Part shown: positions 51,006-58,510 of the stretch, in pieces
Layout: every line of letters starts with the position of its first letter
Numbering within the stretch: position 1 is the stretch's first letter
Assembly: GCA_039922435.1 (NCBI GenBank)
Contig: JBDTES010000018.1
Span: 44,007-108,006, forward strand
Origin: JBDTES01 sp039922435
Lineage (GTDB): Bacteria; Patescibacteriota; Saccharimonadia; Saccharimonadales; UBA4665
Length of the DNA stretch: 64,000 nt
Reading direction: 5' to 3'
Position numbers and translations under genes: made by a program
The notes under the pieces: generated by a model
What the model was told of the DNA's origin: nothing
What the model saw: the letters and a program-made list of their open reading frames with translations, nothing else
The model's database searches: none

Positions 51006-51028
51006 AATACAGACCGGTTATACATCTA
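51006..51028 (+). repeat. Left copy of the 23-bp direct repeat flanking the IS element
   Basis: This 23-bp sequence (begins AATACAGACCGG, ends ATACATCTA) is identical to 52055-52077. The last 19 bp may be a target-site duplication, and the first four bases resemble the IS end. Confidence 0.9.
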
Positions 51029-52058
51029 TACTAAGCCGCAGTCTCTGCGACACTTCATTCATTTAGAATTGAGGGTATGTGTATGAAGAAACATTTAACT
51101 AAGAAACAAGTGCTGGCTTACAGAAAAAGAGTTTTAGTGGATGCGAGTGAATGTGGAGTAACTACCATAGCAAGAAGATATGGTATTTACCGTAGTACTA
51201 TCTACCGCTGGAGGCAAGAGATTATGCCCCAGAAACCAGGACCCAGGAGTACGGTGTACTGGCAAACAGACTCAGATATTGAGGAGTTAGTTCTACAGAT
51301 TAGATTAAGCACTAACTATGGCCCAAGACGAATTAAGGATGAGTTAAGCGACCTTAGTATAACTGTTGGCGAAAAGGCTATCCGGGGAATTGTTGAACGA
51401 GCAGATCTAGTAAGGCACCAAAGAAAGCCTAAGAAGAAGGCTCGTCAGCCTTTCTATGCCCCGTATCCTGGCTACAGACTACAGGTGGACACCAAAGCAG
51501 TACCAAATGGTGGAGACGAACGGAGAAGCCACCGCCAACAGTTTACGGCCATAGATATTGTCTCTAAGATACGTTATCTGAGCGTTAAAGATGGACTATC
51601 TAACGGCAACTCAGTCGCCTTTGTTCGAGATGCTCTAGTATTCTATGGAGAGATTGGCATCAAGATTGAGTGCGTCCAGACAGATAACCATGCTACGTTT
51701 ACTAATCTTTATGTTGGAGACAAGGCTAAGCGCTTAAAAAACCAGAAGATACACCCATTAACCAGCTACCTGACATCTCGGGGCATAGAGCATAAGCTAT
51801 CTAGGCCGGGCACGCCACAACACAATGGCTTTGTTGAACGGAGCCACCGAACAGATGAAGAGGAATTTTACGATGTTACGCCGACAGCCAGCCTCAGCTT
51901 TGAAACAATCCAAGCAAAGATGAAGGACTGGCAAGATGAATACAACTTAACTCGGCGACATTCCAGCTGTAACAACCTGCCACCGATTGAATACTTTAAT
52001 ACAGTATGGATAGAAAGATTAGGTTATGCAGAAGTGTCGTGACAATTGGGGCTTAATA
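51029..52058 (+). mobile_element. IS481-like insertion sequence
   Basis: A 1030-bp element with one transposase gene. The terminal inverted repeats are 51029-51056 and 52031-52058: they share an outer TAxTAAGCC and an inner CGACACTTC and match at 20 of 28 positions. A 23-bp direct repeat flanks the element. It sits between rpsJ and the remnant of the S10 operon. The transposase is intact, so the element may be active. Confidence 0.85.
51083..52042 (+). CDS. IS481/IS3-like DDE transposase
   Basis: The N-terminal helix-turn-helix (VTTIARRYGIYRSTIYRWR) binds the ends. The DDE core has YRLQVDTKAV (first Asp), VQTDNHATF (second Asp), then RPGTPQHNGFVERSHRTDEEEFY with the catalytic Glu. The three acidic residues are intact. 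I take the ATG at 51083, which follows GAGGGT by 8 nt; the ATG at 51077 is the alternative. The stop lies inside the right inverted repeat, typical for compact insertion sequences. Confidence 0.92.
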   Translation: MKKHLTKKQVLAYRKRVLVDASECGVTTIARRYGIYRSTIYRWRQEIMPQKPGPRSTVYWQTDSDIEELVLQIRLSTNYGPRRIKDELSDLSITVGEKAIRGIVERADLVRHQRKPKKKARQPFYAPYPGYRLQVDTKAVPNGGDERRSHRQQFTAIDIVSKIRYLSVKDGLSNGNSVAFVRDALVFYGEIGIKIECVQTDNHATFTNLYVGDKAKRLKNQKIHPLTSYLTSRGIEHKLSRPGTPQHNGFVERSHRTDEEEFYDVTPTASLSFETIQAKMKDWQDEYNLTRRHSSCNNLPPIEYFNTVWIERLGYAEVS

Positions 52059-52077
52059 CAGACCGGTTATACATCTA
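52055..52077 (+). repeat. Right copy of the 23-bp direct repeat
   Basis: Identical to 51006-51028. It overlaps the right end of the element by four bases. Confidence 0.9.
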
Positions 52078-52093
52078 ACTTATTTCAGGTTTT

Positions 52094-52128
52094 ATGAAGA
52101 TGTCCGCATAAGATGTGAACATCCTCAT
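52094..52128 (-). promoter_or_regulatory. Strong hairpin after rpsJ without a U-tract
   Basis: A 12-bp stem with two G-U pairs (52117-52128 with 52094-52105, 11-nt loop) forms 22 bp after the rpsJ stop. No U-run follows, so it is not a standard terminator. It may be a remnant of regulatory structure between rpsJ and rplC or an RNA processing site. Confidence 0.5.
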
Positions 52129-52149
52129 AATATTAACCATGGATCTAGG

Positions 52150-52479
52150 TTACATTTTGATTTCGACGTCGCAGCCGGCTGGTAGTGACAGGTTCATCAA
52201 GCTATCAATTGTCTTAGGTGTAGGATCAAAGACATCAATTAGGCGCTTGTGAACGCGCATTTCGAACTGTTCACGACCCTTTTTGTAGACGTGTGGGCTC
52301 TTAACTACCGTAAAGGTGCTTCTGCGTGTCGGTAGTGGAATCGGTCCAGCTAGAGTGGCGCCAGTTCTTAAAGCTGTTTCAATAATCTGCCTAGCGGCCT
52401 GATCGATTACTTTGTGATCATATGCCTTCAAACGAATCCGGATTCGTTGTTTCCCGTCAGCTGGTTTAGTATCTGCCAT
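52150..52479 (-). CDS. rpsJ: Ribosomal protein S10
   Basis: S10 of the 30S head, also the NusB partner in antitermination. [44 protein letters not shown] and the closing [11 protein letters not shown] are typical. About 8 extra N-terminal residues. It stands alone, separated from rplC by an IS element and two ORFs. Confidence 0.98.
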   Translation of the reverse strand: MADTKPADGKQRIRIRLKAYDHKVIDQAARQIIETALRTGATLAGPIPLPTRRSTFTVVKSPHVYKKGREQFEMRVHKRLIDVFDPTPKTIDSLMNLSLPAGCDVEIKM

Positions 52480-52669
52480 TTGTTGTTTCTCCTATCGGCT
52501 CAACCCGATTTGGTGTTGTAACATCCTTACTGCCATATATAGATGAACAGTAATGACTTTTAGTCAGCACAAATTAGTTTACTAATTTACGATACCATAT
52601 TACTAACTTACTGCCAAGTAATACTTGATTGTACCTAAAAAACAGTGTAACCGGTCTTAGCCTGACTAC
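52480..52669 (-). promoter_or_regulatory. rpsJ upstream region with candidate promoter and dyads
   Basis: The region contains an SD (GGAGAA) before rpsJ, a perfect 8+2+8 inverted repeat AAATTAGT/ACTAATTT (52571-52588) and a TGACT/AGTCA dyad (52554-52566). On the minus strand TTGGCA with 17 bp to TATCGT precedes the dyads, so they would lie in the leader or just downstream of the start site. Function is unproven. Confidence 0.4.
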
Positions 52670-53128
52670 CTAGATCCTTTGAGGTGCATACTTTTCTAAG
52701 TATAAGTTAGACGTACTAACCCAACCTTTAGTGATATACATCCTGAATTGAGCATACTGCCAGTTCTTACTTGCGATATACGGCCTCGTACATATCGTAC
52801 CTCGCTGGACGACCACTCCATTAACGAATCCCAGATCAACACCAAAAAAGTTCATTCGACCAGCATTATTAACCGAACCGCCAGTTACATATACACACCA
52901 TTTATATGTATAGCCTTTTTTGAGGACATTCTGGAAGCCTGGATTATCTGCACTTTGAGCGCCAGAACCGGCAATCAAAGTCTTTTTAAAACTCGACATT
53001 CCTACAACTACCCAGTCCGATTGTGCTGACACTGACGGCTGATTACCGAGTAAGGCAACCACACTTAAGACAAACGCCATAAGTACAATTAAATACTTAG
53101 ACTTAATTCTAGTCTTACTCTTTACCAT
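52670..53128 (-). CDS. Secreted protein of unknown function
   Basis: A clear signal peptide: a basic start (MVKSKTRIKSKY), a hydrophobic core (LIVLMAFVLSVVALLG) and a probable cleavage after VSA at about residue 35. The mature part of about 117 aa has two Cys (in KWCVYV and TICTRP) that could form a disulfide, and many aromatic and Gly residues suggesting a beta-rich fold. It has an AAGGAGAT SD. No family is recognised. It is inserted between rpsJ and tuf. Confidence 0.75.
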   Translation of the reverse strand: MVKSKTRIKSKYLIVLMAFVLSVVALLGNQPSVSAQSDWVVVGMSSFKKTLIAGSGAQSADNPGFQNVLKKGYTYKWCVYVTGGSVNNAGRMNFFGVDLGFVNGVVVQRGTICTRPYIASKNWQYAQFRMYITKGWVSTSNLYLEKYAPQRI

Positions 53129-53151
53129 ATTATCTCCTTATTTGATATTGC

Positions 53152-53180
53152 ATTTTAGCATAGGCTTGACTTACCAACAA
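53152..53180 (-). promoter_or_regulatory. Promoter of the secreted-protein gene
   Basis: TTGTTG (53175-53180) and TAAAAT (53152-53157) on the minus strand are 17 bp apart, giving a leader of about 17-20 nt containing the SD. Confidence 0.6.
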
Positions 53181-53313
53181 ACGAAAATTAAAATTTATGG
53201 ATACCCTGGAGAAGTCTCTAACTCTAGTTTAAAGACAAAATCTATTCATTCTAGCTTTCTTTAATAAACAAATCGGCACCGACGCTACTATCTATATGAC
53301 TGGATGGATTAAA

Positions 53314-53346
53314 GCAAAAAGAACGCTAGAGTTGCGTTCTTTTTGC
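53314..53346 (-). terminator. tuf terminator (bidirectional)
   Basis: A perfect 13-bp stem (53314-53326 with 53334-53346, 7-nt loop) with A/T-rich outer pairs gives a U5 tract on either strand. It lies 19 bp after the tuf stop. Confidence 0.92.
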
Positions 53347-53364
53347 AATCCACCAGTGACTAAT

Positions 53365-54549
53365 TTATTTGTCGATTTTGGTTACAACACCAGCACCAAC
53401 CGTACGGCCACCTTCGCGGATAGCGAAGCGTAGACCTTGCTCCATAGCGATAGGCTGTAATAGCTTTACCTTAAAGGTGATGGTATCACCAGGCATAACC
53501 ATTTCTTTGTCAGCCGGTAGCTCAACCTCGCCAGTTACATCCGTTGTACGGAAGTAGAACTGTGGCTTGTAACCCTTAAAGAACGGCGTGTGACGGCCAC
53601 CCTCTTCTTTGGTAAGGATATAAACTTCTGAATCAAATTCAGTGTGCGGCGTAATAGTACCTGGCTTAGCCAGCACCTGACCACGCTCAATATCATCACG
53701 CTCAATACCGCGAAGTAGTACACCAGCGTTATCGCCAGCCTGACCCTGATCTAGACTCTTTTTGAAAGCTTCGATACCAGTTACAACTGATTTCTGGGTA
53801 GCCCGGACGCCAACGATTTCGACTTCGTCGTTAATCTTAACGATTCCCTGCTCAATACGACCAGTAGCAACAGTGCCACGACCCTTGATCGAGAAGACGT
53901 CTTCGATAGGCATCAAGAAAGGCTTATCAAGTTCGCGCTTAGGCTCTTCGATAAAGTCGTCCATAGCTTTAACTAGTTCCATAATAGCGTCTTCGTTAGC
54001 CGCATCACCAGCTAGAGCTTTGGTAGCACTACCACGAATAATCGGTGCATCCTTGTCGAAACCGTTCTTTTCGAGTAGTTCACGAACTTCTTCTTCGACC
54101 AAGTCGACTAGTTCAGCATCAGCTAGATCCATCTTGTTAAGGAAGACTAGAATCTTAGGTACACCGACTTGGTGAGCTAGTAGAACGTGCTCTCGAGTCT
54201 GAGGCATAGGACCATCAGCAGCGGAAACCACCAAGATTGCACCATCAATCTGAGCAGCACCAGTAATCATGTTCTTGATGTAATCGGCGTGACCCGGCAT
54301 ATCAACGTGAGCATAGTGTCGCTTTTCGCTCTCGTACTCTTGGTGAGAAGTCGAGATAGTTATACCACGAGCGCGCTCTTCGGGTGCTTTATCGATTTCG
54401 GCATAAGCAACCGATTTGTTTACTTCGCTAGGAAGTCTTTTTGCCAGCACAGTCGTAATAGCTGCGGTTAAAGTTGTTTTACCGTGGTCGACGTGGCCCA
54501 TAGTGCCAACGTTAACATGCGGTTTGGTGCGGTCGAATTTTCCTGCCAT
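53365..54549 (-). CDS. tuf: Elongation factor Tu, cysteine-free
   Basis: EF-Tu delivers aminoacyl-tRNA to the ribosome. G motifs: GHVDHGKT, the DxPGH motif in [13 protein letters not shown], and NKMD. Domains II and III are complete ([13 protein letters not shown] and the closing [21 protein letters not shown]). Two positions normally held by Cys read Met (DMPGH instead of DCPGH, NKMD instead of NKCD), and the 394-aa protein has no cysteine at all. A strong promoter and an AAGGAG SD precede it. Confidence 0.98.
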   Translation of the reverse strand: MAGKFDRTKPHVNVGTMGHVDHGKTTLTAAITTVLAKRLPSEVNKSVAYAEIDKAPEERARGITISTSHQEYESEKRHYAHVDMPGHADYIKNMITGAAQIDGAILVVSAADGPMPQTREHVLLAHQVGVPKILVFLNKMDLADAELVDLVEEEVRELLEKNGFDKDAPIIRGSATKALAGDAANEDAIMELVKAMDDFIEEPKRELDKPFLMPIEDVFSIKGRGTVATGRIEQGIVKINDEVEIVGVRATQKSVVTGIEAFKKSLDQGQAGDNAGVLLRGIERDDIERGQVLAKPGTITPHTEFDSEVYILTKEEGGRHTPFFKGYKPQFYFRTTDVTGEVELPADKEMVMPGDTITFKVKLLQPIAMEQGLRFAIREGGRTVGAGVVTKIDK

Positions 54550-54618
54550 CCTGTTTAGTTCTCCTTACTTATATACTTTGCAATAAAATAACAAAACTCT
54601 CACGAGTTACTGTATGCA

Positions 54619-54647
54619 ATTATAGGGAAGTACCATCAGTTTGTAAA
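54619..54647 (-). promoter_or_regulatory. tuf promoter
   Basis: TTTACA (54642-54647) and a perfect TATAAT (54619-54624) are 17 bp apart on the minus strand. Transcription starts near 54612, giving a 60-nt leader. Confidence 0.75.
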
Positions 54648-54791
54648 GTGTCTAACAGACAAACTTCAATTAGTCCATATCCAGGATACGAACTATAAAA
54701 ACTACGACTTTTTATCTCATACCATACTGAGAATCCACTGATTCGAAAATAATGATACTGTAGAGTAGAATTATCTATATAAGGAACATTA

Positions 54792-55052
54792 ATGCTAATG
54801 CATTCAGAGAAGCCACCTACGAATCAACCAGAAAAGACTGATCCATTAACTCCCGGTGAATTATTTACCCGACTAGGTAGACAAGCTACATTACAAGAAT
54901 GCCTAAAACATAACAAGCAGCCAGGAGATGTTAGACGAGATATTCAGCCTAATACATTGCAAGGTGCCAACGTTGCCTGGCAAAGAGTAGGTGCAGTTAT
55001 ACTAGTCGTACAACCCAGAACGAGCAACCGCAGTGAAACTATTGGAATTTAA
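54792..55052 (+). CDS. Hypothetical 86-aa protein between tuf and fusA
   Basis: A plus-strand ORF in the tuf-fusA gap, preceded by AAGGA 7 nt before the ATG. An alternative ATG lies at 54798. The product is polar with a short hydrophobic patch near the end (VGAVILVV). No family is recognised. It converges on fusA with 5 bp between stops. The gap would otherwise be about 500 bp, unusually long in this genome. Confidence 0.5.
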   Translation: MLMHSEKPPTNQPEKTDPLTPGELFTRLGRQATLQECLKHNKQPGDVRRDIQPNTLQGANVAWQRVGAVILVVQPRTSNRSETIGI

Positions 55053-55057
55053 TAAAA

Positions 55058-57145
55058 CTATTTGGCGTTCTTGGCGATAATAGCTTCGGCTACGTGATTT
55101 GGAACGTCGGCGTAATGATTCAATTCCATACTTGAGCTGGCTCGACCCTGGCTCATCGAACGAAGCGATGTTGTATAGCCGAACATTTCACCCAGCGGAA
55201 CGAAGGCAGTGATTTCTTTGATACCAGCCTGGAGATCTTCCATATTCTCGATTCGGCCACGTTTACTGTTCAAATCACCGATCACATCGCCCATGAACGC
55301 TTCTGGCGTAACCACAACTACCTTCATAACCGGCTCAAGTAGAACCGGCCCTGCCCGCTTAACACCCTCTTGAAGAGCCATCGAGCCAGCAATCTTAAAG
55401 GCCATCTCTGATGAGTCGACCTCGTGGTATGAACCATCATACAGCTCAACCTTAATGTCCACCACTGGGTATCCGGCAATCACGCCATTAGCCATAGCTT
55501 CAACGATACCTTGTTGAATAGGCTTGATGTACTCGCTTGGGACAACTCCACCCTTAATCGAGTTAATAAACTCAAAACCAGCGCCTTGTTCGTTCTGGCT
55601 GAGTCGCAGCCAGACATCACCATACTGACCACGTCCACCTGATTGGCGAATGAATTTACCCTGGACTTCGACAGCATCTTTACGAATTGATTCGCGGTAG
55701 GCCACCTGCGGCTGACCAATATTAGCCTCAACACTAAACTCTCGCTTCATCCGGTCGACAATAATCTCCAAGTGGAGTTCACCCATTCCATTGATAATGG
55801 TTTGGCCGGTTTCGTCATCTACCCGAACCCTAAAAGTTGGATCCTCTTCGGCTAAGCGCTGCAGTGCCAGACTCATCTTCTCTTGATCGGCTTTAGTCTT
55901 AGGCTCAATCGCGATAGATACTGGAGGATCCGGGAAAGTAATACTCTCTAGTATAATTGGGTCATTCTGATCACACAACGTGTTACCAGTCGTGGTTCCT
56001 TTGAGTCCGACAATAGCGGCAATATCGCCAGCGTCAGCTTCGGTGATGTCTTCGCGCTTATCGGCTTGCATACGGACAATCCGGCCGACCCGCTCTCTTT
56101 CGCCAGTCGAACTATTTAATATATAGCTACCAGCTTGTAACTTGCCGGAATAGACCCGGAAATAAGCTAATTTGCCAACAAATGGGTCAGTCGCAATCTT
56201 GAAGGCCAGCCCAGAAAATGGTTGATCAACCGACGGTTTACGCTCAATTTCATCGCCACTCTTAGGGTGTGTACCCCAAACCGAACCAGCTTCTTCTGGA
56301 CTAGGCAGTAAATCGGCAACCAAGTCGAGGACTTTCTCGACAATCACACCACGGCCATCACCACCAGTTACTGGAAAGAACTTGCCAGTTAACGTGGCAT
56401 AGCGGACGGCCTGCTTTACCTCTTCGACAGTAAAACCATCTTCGCCAACTTCAAAGTACTTCTCAAGCATCTTCTCATCTTCGGCAACAGCATTCTCGAT
56501 AAGCAAACTACGGTATTTCTTAGCCTCATCAAGCATATCAGCCGGGATTTCTCCCTCGACTAGCTCATGATCATTGAAGTCCTTATACGAATAGGCCTTC
56601 ATAGCGACCAAGTCAACTACGCCGTTAACAGACTGCTCGAAACCAATTGGCAAATGGATTGGGAAAGCCCGCTTGTTTAGACGGTTGTGAATACTCTCTA
56701 AACTCTTATAGAAATCACCACCAGTTTGGTTGATTTTATTTATAAAACAGATGCGAGGGACGCCGTATTTGTCAGCCTGACGCCAGACAGTCTCAGACTG
56801 GCTTTCGACGCCCATTTTGCCATCGAAGACAACCACAGCACCATCGAGTACGCGTAGCGAACGCTCAACCTCAACAGTAAAGTCGATGTGGCCAGGTGTG
56901 TCGATAATGTTGATCTGATGATCTTTCCAATAACATGTGACAGCGGCAGACATAATAGTAATACCACGCTCTTTTTCCTGAGCCATAAAGTCGGTAGTCG
57001 TTCCACCTTCGTGGACGGCACCGATTTTGTGCTTTAAGCCCGTTCGGTACAAAATACCTTCGGTGGTGGTGGTTTTACCAGCGTCAATATGCGCGATAAT
57101 CCCAATATTTCTAATTTTGCCTATTTCGTATTTCTTTACTGCCAT
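55058..57145 (-). CDS. fusA: Elongation factor G with altered NKxD motif
   Basis: EF-G drives translocation. Motifs: AHIDAGKTTTTEG (P loop), ERGITIMSAA (switch I side) and DTPGHIDFT. The G4 motif, normally NKMD, reads NKIN, with Asn in place of the Asp that recognises guanine. All five domains are present in 695 aa, including the late RGQYGDVWLRL and ALQEGVKRAGPVLLEP regions. The ATG at 57145 is used; the frame's earlier codon is GTG. It lies 4 bp after the stop of a 108-aa ORF. Confidence 0.97.
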   Translation of the reverse strand: MAVKKYEIGKIRNIGIIAHIDAGKTTTTEGILYRTGLKHKIGAVHEGGTTTDFMAQEKERGITIMSAAVTCYWKDHQINIIDTPGHIDFTVEVERSLRVLDGAVVVFDGKMGVESQSETVWRQADKYGVPRICFINKINQTGGDFYKSLESIHNRLNKRAFPIHLPIGFEQSVNGVVDLVAMKAYSYKDFNDHELVEGEIPADMLDEAKKYRSLLIENAVAEDEKMLEKYFEVGEDGFTVEEVKQAVRYATLTGKFFPVTGGDGRGVIVEKVLDLVADLLPSPEEAGSVWGTHPKSGDEIERKPSVDQPFSGLAFKIATDPFVGKLAYFRVYSGKLQAGSYILNSSTGERERVGRIVRMQADKREDITEADAGDIAAIVGLKGTTTGNTLCDQNDPIILESITFPDPPVSIAIEPKTKADQEKMSLALQRLAEEDPTFRVRVDDETGQTIINGMGELHLEIIVDRMKREFSVEANIGQPQVAYRESIRKDAVEVQGKFIRQSGGRGQYGDVWLRLSQNEQGAGFEFINSIKGGVVPSEYIKPIQQGIVEAMANGVIAGYPVVDIKVELYDGSYHEVDSSEMAFKIAGSMALQEGVKRAGPVLLEPVMKVVVVTPEAFMGDVIGDLNSKRGRIENMEDLQAGIKEITAFVPLGEMFGYTTSLRSMSQGRASSSMELNHYADVPNHVAEAIIAKNAK

Positions 57146-57149
57146 TCGA

Positions 57150-57476
57150 TTATTCTCCACTCTCCGATATAGTATTTAAGATTTGTTGTGCCAACTCTGA
57201 CCCTCTAAAATGTTCACTGAAATGTATCTCAAAACCTTCACCTGCAAGTGTTTCTTCGAGTCCATATAGCGCGGACGAATCAGATTCCGTAACAAGACTT
57301 TCCAGCCGAGACACACGAAATGGACGTAGTATTGATCCAAAAACTCCAGAAGTAACACACTTCCTAGCAATATTAGATACACGTTCGTAATTATGTGCAT
57401 CAACACGATAATCATACAAACCCGTGGACGCTACTAGTACTGAATCCTCTACACCAAGGTTTAGCTTATTGATCAT
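57150..57476 (-). CDS. Hypothetical 108-aa protein between rpsG and fusA
   Basis: The likely start is the ATG at 57476, 4 bp after the rpsG stop; a longer frame would overlap rpsG by 80 bp. The product is soluble and acidic toward the end (HFRGSELAQQILNTISESGE). No family is recognised. It sits in the otherwise standard rpsL-rpsG-fusA order and is probably translated by coupling. Confidence 0.62.
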   Translation of the reverse strand: MINKLNLGVEDSVLVASTGLYDYRVDAHNYERVSNIARKCVTSGVFGSILRPFRVSRLESLVTESDSSALYGLEETLAGEGFEIHFSEHFRGSELAQQILNTISESGE

Positions 57477-57480
57477 AGAT

Positions 57481-57960
57481 TTAGCTTCGAGCGAAATGAG
57501 CGAAAGCCCGGTTGGCTTCAGCCATACGGTGAGTATCTTCACGCTTTTTAACGGCAGCACCTTGATTGTTATAGGCGTCCTGGAGTTCTAGGGCGATTCG
57601 ATCGGCCATACTCATACCTTTACGAGCCCTACAAGCCGCCACGAACCACATTGTCATAAGGTGTTGCTGGCGTTGGCCCTTAACTTCGAAAGGGATCTGA
57701 TAGTTTGCTCCACCAACTCGTCGAGAACGTGTCTCCATGTGTGGTTGAACATTCTTCATAGCCTGTTCAAATACTTCAAGTGGGTTTTCGATTTTTAATC
57801 TATCAGCCGCTTTTTGCATACCGGTATAGACTAGGTGCTCAGCAATCTGCTTTTTACCATCGCGCATAACGCGGTTAATAAAGCGCTGTAATTGTACATT
57901 GTTATATACGCGGTCAGGTGAAATATCACGAACCAACGAGGCTGTTACTTTGCGTGGCAT
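57481..57960 (-). CDS. rpsG: Ribosomal protein S7
   Basis: S7 organises the 30S head. [32 protein letters not shown] opens it; VEPRSRRVGG-type sequence appears as METRSRRVGGANYQIPFEV. The end HRMAEANRAFAHFARS is typical. It overlaps rpsL by one base. Confidence 0.98.
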   Translation of the reverse strand: MPRKVTASLVRDISPDRVYNNVQLQRFINRVMRDGKKQIAEHLVYTGMQKAADRLKIENPLEVFEQAMKNVQPHMETRSRRVGGANYQIPFEVKGQRQQHLMTMWFVAACRARKGMSMADRIALELQDAYNNQGAAVKKREDTHRMAEANRAFAHFARS

Positions 57961-58373
57961 TACTTTGTCTCCTTCTTGGCACCGTACTTAGAACGGCCCT
58001 GTTTGCGGTTTTGGACACCCTGAAGATCTAGTGCACCACGGACAATGTGGTAACGAACACCAGGAAGGTCCTTAACTCGCCCACCACGTACCATGACAAC
58101 GGCGTGCTCCTGAAGGTTGTGACCTTCACCACCGATATAAGCCCAAACCTCGTAGCCATTACCAAGTCGGACACGAGCAACCTTACGTAAGGCTGAGTTA
58201 GGCTTCTTAGGAGTCTTGGTCGTAACTTTGACGCAAACGCCGCGCTTAAACGGGGCTGGCTTTTCGTAGTTCCGCGTCTTTAAGTTGTTGGTAACGCGCA
58301 TCAAAGCCGGTGATTTGGTCTTATGCGTGACTTTTTTGCGCGGTTTGCGCACTAACTGATTGATTGTTGGCAT
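57960..58373 (-). CDS. rpsL: Ribosomal protein S12
   Basis: S12 controls decoding. [22 protein letters not shown] starts it; [19 protein letters not shown] contains the Lys at the streptomycin position, and [36 protein letters not shown] is conserved. Length 137 aa. AAGGAG lies before the ATG. Confidence 0.98.
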   Translation of the reverse strand: MPTINQLVRKPRKKVTHKTKSPALMRVTNNLKTRNYEKPAPFKRGVCVKVTTKTPKKPNSALRKVARVRLGNGYEVWAYIGGEGHNLQEHAVVMVRGGRVKDLPGVRYHIVRGALDLQGVQNRKQGRSKYGAKKETK

Positions 58374-58409
58374 TAGTTCTCCTTAAAAGATTATTTACCG
58401 CCATGAGGG

Positions 58410-58440
58410 TTGTTTATCTGCCGCCACAGCAGATAAACAA
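58410..58440 (-). promoter_or_regulatory. 12-bp hairpin in the rpsL leader
   Basis: TTGTTTATCTGC and GCAGATAAACAA (58429-58440 with 58410-58421 on the minus strand) pair perfectly around a 7-nt loop. It lies between the rpsL promoter and start and is not followed by a U-tract. It could be a protein-binding leader element or a processing site after rpoC. Confidence 0.55.
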
Positions 58441-58472
58441 ATTTCACCTCGGCTCGAATATTTAACTTAGCA

Positions 58473-58501
58473 ATTGTAACAGATGTGAACTAAAAACTCA
58501 A
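58473..58501 (-). promoter_or_regulatory. rpsL-rpsG-fusA promoter
   Basis: TTGAGT (58496-58501) and TACAAT (58473-58478) on the minus strand are 17 bp apart, just beyond the rpoC stop. The start near 58466 gives a leader of about 90 nt holding the hairpin. Confidence 0.6.
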
Positions 58502-58510
58502 ATCAGCCGC

